Assembly (NCBI GenBank): GCA_016763215.1
Contig: JAESUF010000263.1
Location: 1-15,117 of the forward strand
Reading direction: 5' to 3'
Source: Flavobacteriaceae bacterium
GTDB taxonomy: Bacteria; Bacteroidota; Bacteroidia; Flavobacteriales; Flavobacteriaceae
Length of the DNA: 15,117 nucleotides
In this document: in pieces, positions 6,041-11,490 of the stretch
How positions within the stretch are numbered: the first letter of the stretch is position 1
Layout: each line of letters starts with the position of its first letter
Notes under the pieces: model-generated
The model's input: the letters and a program-made list of their open reading frames with translations, nothing else
The model's database searches: none
What the model was told of the DNA's origin: nothing
Made by a program: the position numbers and the translations under genes

Positions 6041-6547
6041 ATGAAAAATACAATTTTACGCTATGGTACTTATGGTGCTATTTCGATCACTGTACTCTTT
6101 TTTGTTGCATTGTTCTTGGGTCAATATTTAGACTATGGAGCAAGGGAAGTTGTTGGTTATACAACAATGGTTCTTTCTCTTAGTTTTATTTTCTTCGGAA
6201 TAAAACATTATAGAGATCATGAAAATCAAGGTGTCGTAACTTTTACAAAAGCTCTTGGTATTGGTGTACTTATCAGTTTGATTGTATCATTGGTTTTTGG
6301 AGTTATTGATGTTATTTATATTGAATATATCAATCCAGATTTTGTAGCAGAATACTATGCGAATTCAATTAAAGAATTACGAAATTCTGTTCCTGCAGCA
6401 GAACTTCAAGAAAAACTAAAAGCGCTAGAAGCCCAAAAAGAAATGTTTTCTAGTTCATTCATGAATTTTCTATTAATGTCTATAATGGTTTTCGTTTTAG
6501 GTTTTATAATTTCATTAATTTCAGCGTTGTTTTTACAGCGTAAATAA
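6041..6547 (+). CDS. DUF4199 family integral membrane protein
   Basis: The 168-residue protein has four predicted membrane helices (about 10-28, 37-55, 70-95 and 140-165). A hydrophilic, helical loop between the third and fourth carries NPDFVAEYYANSIKELRNSVPAAELQEKLKALEAQKEMF. The pattern matches DUF4199 proteins common in Bacteroidetes: an N-terminal LRYG, the GxxxTFxKALGIGVLISLIVSLVFGVIDVIY segment and the long loop. No biochemical function is known for the family. The position directly after a membrane-anchored LuxR-type regulator, and before four small genes on the same strand, suggests that it may be a partner or target of that regulator. The intergenic 95 bases hold an inverted repeat and a -7-like element, so it probably begins the next transcript. 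Confidence 0.8.
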   Translation: MKNTILRYGTYGAISITVLFFVALFLGQYLDYGAREVVGYTTMVLSLSFIFFGIKHYRDHENQGVVTFTKALGIGVLISLIVSLVFGVIDVIYIEYINPDFVAEYYANSIKELRNSVPAAELQEKLKALEAQKEMFSSSFMNFLLMSIMVFVLGFIISLISALFLQRK

Positions 6548-6558
6548 ATTTTAACCTT

Positions 6559-7014
6559 ATGAGATCCGAAGCAAAATCGCCTGAAGAATATATCAATCAA
6601 CTTCCAGAAGAACGAATTGAACCTATCAAAAAAATACGCCAAATTATTTTAGACAACCTTCCAAAGGGAATGGAAGAGCAAATGAACTATGGGATGCTTG
6701 GTTTTGTTATTCCACACAGTGTATATCCTGGAGGGTATCATTGCGACCCTAAAATGCCTTTGCCTTTTATGAATGTAGCATCTCAAAAGAATTTCATAGC
6801 TGTATATCATATGGGCATGTATGCAAAAAAAGAGGTATTAGACTGGTTTGTAGCAGAATACAATAAAGTTTGCACTTATAAATTAGACATGGGAAAGAGT
6901 TGTGTTCGCTTTAAAAAACTCAATGATATTCCTTATGATTTAATAGGTGAATTGGCAAGAAAAATGGGCACTGAAGAATGGATTTCTATTTACGAAGATC
7001 AAATTAAAAAGTAA
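6559..7014 (+). CDS. DUF1801 (YdhG-like) domain protein
   Basis: The 151-residue protein covers the DUF1801/YdhG-like fold: SPEEYINQLPEERIEPIKKI at the N-terminus, then the LPKGMEEQMNYGMLGFVIPHS segment, a central FMNVASQKNFIAVYHMGMY strand region, and a C-terminal GKSCVRFKKLNDIPYDLIGELARKMG that is the family's typical end. Members are small cytoplasmic proteins of unsettled role; a few relatives were proposed to bind iron. No signal peptide or membrane helix is seen. The gene begins 11 bases after DUF4199 and ends with two TAA codons in a row (7012-7017), directly followed by the next ATG at 7018, so translation is probably coupled. Confidence 0.85.
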   Translation: MRSEAKSPEEYINQLPEERIEPIKKIRQIILDNLPKGMEEQMNYGMLGFVIPHSVYPGGYHCDPKMPLPFMNVASQKNFIAVYHMGMYAKKEVLDWFVAEYNKVCTYKLDMGKSCVRFKKLNDIPYDLIGELARKMGTEEWISIYEDQIKK

Positions 7015-7017
7015 TAA

Positions 7018-7404
7018 ATGAAAAAAAGAGTTACGGGAATTGGTGGTTTGTTTTTTAAAACAAAAGAGCCAAAAATTACAAAAGATTGGTACCAAAAACA
7101 CCTAGGTTTTAACACCGATGACTGGGGTTGTACCTTTTGGTGGAAAGATGAAGAAGGAAATAAATGCTCTACGCAATGGAGCCCTTTTACAAAAGACACA
7201 AAATATTTTGAGCCTTCTAAAAAAGACTTTATGTTTAATTACAGGGTAGAGAACTTGGTTGAACTTCTTAAGGAACTAGAGAAAGAAGGGGTAACCATTG
7301 TTGGTAAAATGGAAGAGTATGATTATGGTAAATTTGGATGGATACTTGATGCCGATGGAAATAAAATAGAATTATGGGAGCCAAAAGATGCTGCTTTTTT
7401 ATAG
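7018..7404 (+). CDS. VOC (glyoxalase/bleomycin-resistance fold) family protein
   Basis: The 128-residue protein is a single VOC module made of two beta-alpha-beta3 repeats. The first half contains the KDWYQKHLGFNTDDWG helix-turn. The second has MFNYRVENLVELLKELEKEGVTIVGKMEEYDYGKFGWILDADGNKIELWEP, including the terminal Glu (IELWEP) that is usually a metal ligand. The position normally holding the first His in the N-terminal strand reads GIGGLFF, so the usual first ligand is missing and a metal site may be altered or absent. VOC members include glyoxalase I, dioxygenases and drug-binding proteins; a specific reaction cannot be given. It is separated by 3 bases from DUF1801 and likely shares its mRNA. 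Confidence 0.85.
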   Translation: MKKRVTGIGGLFFKTKEPKITKDWYQKHLGFNTDDWGCTFWWKDEEGNKCSTQWSPFTKDTKYFEPSKKDFMFNYRVENLVELLKELEKEGVTIVGKMEEYDYGKFGWILDADGNKIELWEPKDAAFL

Positions 7405-7435
7405 ATTTACAGAAATAATCAACTTAATCTAAAAA

Positions 7436-7705
7436 ATGCGAGTAGTAGATGATCACGGAAACCCTATACATCAACAAGAAAGTAAACGAATTCTAGCTGG
7501 AGTATTTGGAATTTTGCTAGGAGAGTTCGGTATTCATAAATTTATTCTTGGCTATACTAGTGAAGGGATAAAACAAATCCTTTTAACGTTTATTACATGT
7601 GGTATTTTGGGACTTCTAGGAAAAATAGAAGGGATTATTCACCTCACAAAATCTGATGAGGAATTTATTCAAACCTACCAAGTCAATAAAAAAGGTTGGT
7701 TTTAA
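7436..7705 (+). CDS. TM2 domain membrane protein
   Basis: An 89-residue protein with a short polar N-terminus (MRVVDDHGNPIHQQESKRI) followed by a TM2 domain: a first membrane helix AGVFGILLGEFGIHKFILGY (about 21-40) with the GxHxFxLG turn motif, and a second helix around ILLTFITCGILGLLGKIEGII (48-68). The tail is polar. TM2 proteins are found across bacteria and eukaryotes with unknown or diverse functions. The stop TAA (7703-7705) overlaps the ATG of the next gene (7705) as TAATG, a sign of translational coupling. The start ATG at 7436 follows an A-run and no clear Shine-Dalgarno sequence. Confidence 0.82.
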   Translation: MRVVDDHGNPIHQQESKRILAGVFGILLGEFGIHKFILGYTSEGIKQILLTFITCGILGLLGKIEGIIHLTKSDEEFIQTYQVNKKGWF

Positions 7706-8106
7706 TGATGGACCTACTAACAAAATATCCTGCTGAAATCTTAATACTCCTTTTCTTAATTGTTACTTTTTTACAATCTGGAATTGATAAGCTTACAGAC
7801 TGGAAAGGGAATGTTTCTTTTATTAAAGAGCACTTTAATCGTTCTCCTCTAAAAAATAGCGTTCCCTTTTTATTAGGAATTGTTTTACTTCTCGAAAGTA
7901 TCGCGAGTCTCTGTATGATTTATGGGATTTATGAAATTCTCTCTCAAGGAACTTCCTTTTATGCTTTAATAGGAATAGAACTTTCTGCACTCACATTAAT
8001 CTTTTTATTAATTGGTCAACGTCTTGCAAAAGATTACGCAGGAGCGATGAGTCTGGCTGTTTATTTTGTAGTTACAATTTTAGGGATCTTTGCTTTAATT
8101 TATTAG
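7705..8106 (+). CDS. DoxX-like integral membrane protein
   Basis: From the ATG at 7705 the product is 133 residues, almost wholly hydrophobic, with four predicted membrane helices (about residues 8-24, 48-72, 80-103 and 111-132 by eye). SGIDKLTDWKGNVSFIKEHF after the first helix matches the DoxX family turn, where a conserved segment links helices 1 and 2. The family includes subunits associated with quinone-linked oxidases and many uncharacterised inner-membrane proteins; no redox residues can be assigned. A TTG at 7696 would extend it by three residues inside the TM2 gene, but the ATG overlapping the TM2 stop is more natural; a second ATG follows at 7708. It is the last gene of the plus-strand run, followed by a strong hairpin. 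Confidence 0.8.
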   Translation: MMDLLTKYPAEILILLFLIVTFLQSGIDKLTDWKGNVSFIKEHFNRSPLKNSVPFLLGIVLLLESIASLCMIYGIYEILSQGTSFYALIGIELSALTLIFLLIGQRLAKDYAGAMSLAVYFVVTILGIFALIY

Positions 8107-8123
8107 AATAAATAATATTGATA

Positions 8124-8170
8124 CAAAACAAACAAAACCATAAGAAACTCTTATGGTTTTGTTTGTTTTT
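8124..8170. terminator. Strong bidirectional intrinsic terminator at the convergent junction
   Basis: Bases 8125-8145 pair perfectly with 8149-8169 (21-base stem, 3-base loop AAC). The stem ends in A-rich sequence on one side and T-rich on the other, so it terminates on both strands: the DoxX-ending run on plus and the mnmG operon on minus. It lies 18 bases after the DoxX stop and about 80 bases after the methyltransferase stop. Confidence 0.85.
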
Positions 8171-8190
8171 AAGCTTGTTTAAGCTTGTTT
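8171..8190. repeat. Two tandem copies of a 10-base unit AAGCTTGTTT
   Basis: AAGCTTGTTT occurs twice back to back (8171-8180, 8181-8190), directly after the terminator, and a related AGCTTGTTTT recurs near 8210-8220. It is short and probably slippage or a decayed hairpin; no function is evident. Confidence 0.4.
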
Positions 8191-8251
8191 TTCTTTTTTC
8201 TAGCTAAACAGCTTGTTTTATTAGCCTAAACTCTTTGTTCGCCTCTTAAAA

Positions 8252-9142
8252 TCATTTTTTAGCATGTTCTAACTCATAAATTAAAGAAGAATACTCCTTT
8301 GTCTTCCTTGCTTTTCTATTTGACTTCCATCCAATCCAAAAAGCTTTTAAAAAATTTGACTTTCCTGTTTTGTATTTTTCACTTAATAGAGAAACATAAA
8401 ATGAATCATATTTCATTGGGTGTACTTTTACAACCTCTAAATTAACCGATCTAAAAAGTGTATAAATCGATTTTTGAGAAAAATGCCATAGATGTCTTGG
8501 AACATCATATGCTGCCCAAAACTCTTTATAATAATTAGCATCGTAACTTTTAAAGTTTGGTACTGCAATAATAAGTTTTCCTCCTTCTTTCAATAAGCTT
8601 TTTAAATGCTCTAAATATTCATATAAATTAGGAACATGTTCTAGCACATGCCACATGGTAATAACGTCAAACTTTTCTCCATGAACCTCTTTTAGTTTTT
8701 CATGCAATTCTATTCCTTTTTCTTTTGCTTGTTTTCTCGCTATTTCATTTGGTTCTATTCCTGTAACAATAAAATCATTGTCCTGACAATACTTTAAAAA
8801 GTCGCCAGTACCGGCTCCGATATCAAGAATTGTTTTGTCTGTAGTTCCGTTTTGAAATAATGAATGTTTCTTTTTGAAAGAACGTTTTTTTACAGTGTTG
8901 TAAATAAAATTAAGAAACGTCTTTTTTGAATTGTGATGAGATTTGTATTCTTCGGAATTGTAATATTTTTCTAAATCTGCAGGAATCGGAGATGTCACCA
9001 ACATTTCTTTTTCTTTATTAAACATAATTTCATACGTTTCATCTGAAACTAAATGATCTTTGCAGTTTAAAAAAGGAACTACTCCCCTATGAAGCTCTTT
9101 TTCTTTCATTTGATATTTTAAATCATGTTCCATGTGGAACAT
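8252..9142 (-). CDS. Class I SAM-dependent methyltransferase (Methyltransf_23/UbiG-like)
   Basis: From the ATG at 9142 this is 296 residues. It holds motif I as TILDIGAGTGDFLKYC, the acidic end of strand two in VTGIEPNEIARKQAKEKGIEL, and FDVITMWHVLEHVPNLYEYLEHLKSLLKEGGKLIIAVPN, the motif region typical of UbiG/Methyltransf_23 enzymes. The upstream segment with CKDHLVSDETYEIMFNKEKEMLVTSPIP is a family-specific N-terminal region seen in flavobacterial proteins. Substrate is unknown. Start choice: a frame from 9199 would overlap mnmG; ATGs at 9142 and 9133 lie on a parS-like 16-mer, and ATG 9109 (MKEKELHRG) is a plausible alternative giving 285 residues. It follows mnmG by 19 bases and is the last gene of the operon. 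Confidence 0.85.
   Translation of the reverse strand: MFHMEHDLKYQMKEKELHRGVVPFLNCKDHLVSDETYEIMFNKEKEMLVTSPIPADLEKYYNSEEYKSHHNSKKTFLNFIYNTVKKRSFKKKHSLFQNGTTDKTILDIGAGTGDFLKYCQDNDFIVTGIEPNEIARKQAKEKGIELHEKLKEVHGEKFDVITMWHVLEHVPNLYEYLEHLKSLLKEGGKLIIAVPNFKSYDANYYKEFWAAYDVPRHLWHFSQKSIYTLFRSVNLEVVKVHPMKYDSFYVSLLSEKYKTGKSNFLKAFWIGWKSNRKARKTKEYSSLIYELEHAKK
9126..9141. other. Second parS-like site (one base off a perfect palindrome)
   Basis: TGTTCCATGTGGAACA differs at one of 16 positions from the palindrome TGTTCCACGTGGAACA, a variant of the ParB-binding parS family; against TGTTTCACGTGAAACA it has three differences. The change is in the central CACGTG (now CATGTG), so binding may be weaker. The site overlaps the preferred start of the methyltransferase, whose first residues MFHMEH are encoded by it. 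It lies 1.9 kb from the better site at 11040. Confidence 0.5.
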
Positions 9143-9161
9143 TAAGTTAAAACCAGTATTC

Positions 9162-11036
9162 TTACCTACCCATATACACCAATAAAACAGAGATATCACT
9201 TGGTGATACTCCGCTAATTCTACTAGCTTGGGATATCGTTGTTGGTTGAATTTTGGTTAATTTTTCTCTAGCTTCGTAAGACAAAGATTTTACCTTTGTG
9301 TAGTTAAATGTTGGAGGGATAACTACATTTTCCAATCTATTTAATTTATCTGCGTTGGATTTCTCTTTCTCTATGTAACCAGAGTATTTTAAATGGATTT
9401 CTACTTGCTCTATAACTGTATGATCAATCTCTTCTAATAATAAGAATGCTTCAAGCGCCTCTATCTTGTTAAAATCCAACAAAGATAATTGCGGCCTTGC
9501 TGCAATTTTATACAGCTTCATTGATTGTGTAATTGTCGTTAAGTTTTTAGCTTCTAAAATTGGGTTTATTTGATCTTTTGAAACGCTAGTTTCTTTTAAA
9601 AACTGAATTAACCTTTCTGTTTTCTTCCTCTTTTTTTCAACTCTTTGCATTCGTTCTTCGGATGCCAAACCAATGTTGTGTGAAATTCCTGTAAGCCTTA
9701 AGTCTGCATTATCTTGTCGCAACAAGGTTCTGTATTCAGCACGTGAAGTAAACATTCTATAAGGCTCTTCTGTTCCTTTGGTTATTAAATCGTCAATTAA
9801 AACACCAATATAAGCTTCGTTTCTTTTTAACACGAAAGGTTCTTTTCCTTGTACTTTAAGCGCTGCATTAACTCCAGCCATCAAACCTTGAGCGGCGGCT
9901 TCTTCATATCCTGTGGTTCCATTAATCTGACCTGCAAAAAACAAATTCTCTATTAACTTTGTTTCTAAAGAGTGTTTTAATTGTGTTGGTGGAAAATAAT
10001 CGTATTCAATTGCATATCCATATCTAAAGAATTTCACCTTTTCAAAACCAGGAATCAATCGAATGGCTTTGTCTTGAATGTCTTCTGGTAATGAAGTGGA
10101 GAATCCGTTCACATAAATTTCTACGGTATTCCACCCTTCAGGTTCAACAAAAATTTGATGTCTGTCTTTGGTTGCAAATCGATCAATTTTATCTTCAATA
10201 GACGGACAATATCTGGGTCCTGTAGACTTAATTCTACCATTAAACATTGGCGAACGATCAAAGCCTTCTCTTAGCAAGTCGTGAACCCCTTTGTTTGTAT
10301 ATGTTAAATAACAAGACCGTTGTTTTGCTAATGGCTTTGTGTCTAAGTATGAGAATTTTTCAGGGTGTGGGTCACCTGGTTGTTCGTCCATTTTTGTGTA
10401 GTCGAGAGACCTTCCATCTACTCTAGGCGGAGTCCCCGTTTTCATTCTTCCAGACTCAAATCCTTTTGCAACCAAATCTTCAGTAATTCCTGTAGAAGGA
10501 CCTTCTCCTGCTCTTCCTCCTCCAAAAGTTTTCTCTCCAATATGGATCAATCCATTTAAAAAAGTTCCTGCAGTAACAATAACTGTTCTGGATTTTATCT
10601 GCAACCCTAAAGCTGTTTTAACTCCAGCTATTTTATTTCCTTCAAACAAGAAGCCGTTCACAGAATCTTGATAAAAATCTAAATTTTCTGTTTGCTCTAA
10701 CATTGCCCTCCAGGTTTCAGCAAACATCATTCTGTCAGATTGTGCCCTAGGACTCCACATTGCGGGTCCTTTCGATTTATTAAGCATCTTAAACTGAATC
10801 GCCGTTTTATCTGTAACAATCGCGCTATAGCCACCCAAAGCGTCTATTTCTCTTACAATTTGACCTTTTGCTATTCCACCCATCGCTGGGTTGCAACTCA
10901 TTTGAGCTATGTTCTGAAGGTTCATTGTAATTAGCAGTGTCTTTGCACCCATATTGGCGCTTGAGGCGGCAGCTTCACTTCCTGCATGACCTCCGCCAAT
11001 AACAATTACATCGTATGTAGTATCAAATAAACTCAT
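9162..11036 (-). CDS. mnmG: tRNA uridine-5-carboxymethylaminomethyl modification enzyme MnmG (GidA)
   Basis: MnmG with MnmE installs the carboxymethylaminomethyl group at U34 of several tRNAs, using FAD, NADH and methylene-THF in the cytoplasm. From the ATG at 11036 the product is 624 residues, the normal size. It shows the dinucleotide fold YDVIVIGGGHAGSEAA (8-23), the conserved MSCNPAMGGIAKG with C48, GGGRAGEGPSTGITE (172-186), GTPPRVDGRSLDY (201-213) and RYCPSIEDKIDRF with C277 at the same number as the essential E. coli cysteine. Further on come GYAIEYDYFPPTQL and GTTGYEEAAAQGL, and a C-terminal helical domain ending SDISVLLVYMGR. A GTG at 11063 would add nine residues by reading through a parS site and is rejected. 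It is in an operon with ybeY upstream (40-base gap) and the methyltransferase downstream. Confidence 0.97.
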   Translation of the reverse strand: MSLFDTTYDVIVIGGGHAGSEAAASSANMGAKTLLITMNLQNIAQMSCNPAMGGIAKGQIVREIDALGGYSAIVTDKTAIQFKMLNKSKGPAMWSPRAQSDRMMFAETWRAMLEQTENLDFYQDSVNGFLFEGNKIAGVKTALGLQIKSRTVIVTAGTFLNGLIHIGEKTFGGGRAGEGPSTGITEDLVAKGFESGRMKTGTPPRVDGRSLDYTKMDEQPGDPHPEKFSYLDTKPLAKQRSCYLTYTNKGVHDLLREGFDRSPMFNGRIKSTGPRYCPSIEDKIDRFATKDRHQIFVEPEGWNTVEIYVNGFSTSLPEDIQDKAIRLIPGFEKVKFFRYGYAIEYDYFPPTQLKHSLETKLIENLFFAGQINGTTGYEEAAAQGLMAGVNAALKVQGKEPFVLKRNEAYIGVLIDDLITKGTEEPYRMFTSRAEYRTLLRQDNADLRLTGISHNIGLASEERMQRVEKKRKKTERLIQFLKETSVSKDQINPILEAKNLTTITQSMKLYKIAARPQLSLLDFNKIEALEAFLLLEEIDHTVIEQVEIHLKYSGYIEKEKSNADKLNRLENVVIPPTFNYTKVKSLSYEAREKLTKIQPTTISQASRISGVSPSDISVLLVYMGR

Positions 11037-11039
11037 CTC

Positions 11040-11055
11040 TGTTCCACGTGAAACA
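11040..11055. other. parS site (ParB-binding 16-mer)
   Basis: TGTTCCACGTGAAACA matches the general bacterial parS consensus TGTTNCACGTGAAACA at every position and differs by one base from the fully palindromic TGTTTCACGTGAAACA. It occupies most of the 40-base gap between ybeY and mnmG. ParB bound here would spread and load the ParA/SMC partition machinery; parS sites usually cluster near the replication origin. No parA or parB is in the window. Confidence 0.75.
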
Positions 11056-11076
11056 AGAAACACAAATCGCTGATTG

Positions 11077-11490
11077 TTAGATGTTTAATATCATCAAACT
11101 TTCATTCTCTTTGTTTCTCATTAATTGTTTTTCTTCTTCTGTTTTATCTTTAAACCCTAAATAGTGTAAAACACCATGTATGATTACTCTATGTAATTCA
11201 TGGTCAAAGGTAGCATTATATTTTTGAGCGTTCTCGGCTACTCTTTCCGTAGAAATATAAATATCACCATTAACCACCACCCCTTGGGTATAATCAAAGC
11301 TAATGATGTCGGTATAGGTATCGTGCTCTAAAAATTGTAGGTTGATCTTGTGAAGATAATCATCATCACAAAAAATATAATTGATTTCCCCTAATTCTGA
11401 TCCCTCTAGATCAATAATATTAGAAATCCATGAAGAAAGTTTCTCTTCATTTCCCAGGATAAAATCCGTCTCGTAATTAAACGTTATCAC
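11077..11490 (-). CDS. ybeY: Endoribonuclease YbeY (rRNA maturation factor), lineage-variant active site
   Basis: YbeY is a small metalloprotein that takes part in 16S rRNA 3'-end maturation and ribosome quality control. The 137-residue product has the family core: INYIFCDDDYLHKINLQFL, then HDTYTDIISFDY (56-67), NGDIYIS (74-80) and the zinc motif HGVLHYLGFKDK (105-116). H105 and H109 are present, but the third ligand position (H-x3-H-x5-H) is D115, not His. The usual conserved Arg before the TDxxSF motif (R59 in E. coli) is L54 here. The start is a GTG at 11490, placed immediately after the DUF4175 TAA with no spacer, which makes coupling likely; the N-terminus MITFNYETDF fits flavobacterial relatives. 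The next gene is mnmG. Confidence 0.9.
   Translation of the reverse strand: MITFNYETDFILGNEEKLSSWISNIIDLEGSELGEINYIFCDDDYLHKINLQFLEHDTYTDIISFDYTQGVVVNGDIYISTERVAENAQKYNATFDHELHRVIIHGVLHYLGFKDKTEEEKQLMRNKENESLMILNI

Noticed and set aside
9740..9745. Another CACGTG core inside mnmG
   Set aside because: The flanks (TTCAG before, AAGTA after) do not match parS beyond the core plus two bases, and the site lies in conserved coding sequence.
11037..11063. Upstream GTG start for mnmG adding nine residues
   Set aside because: The extension is a translation of the parS site and has no counterpart in MnmG; the ATG at 11036 gives the standard N-terminus and places C277 at the canonical position.
9100..11100. 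Replication origin around mnmG
   Set aside because: No DnaA boxes, no AT-rich unwinding stretch and no dnaA/dnaN/parAB genes are visible; parS-like motifs alone do not make an origin.
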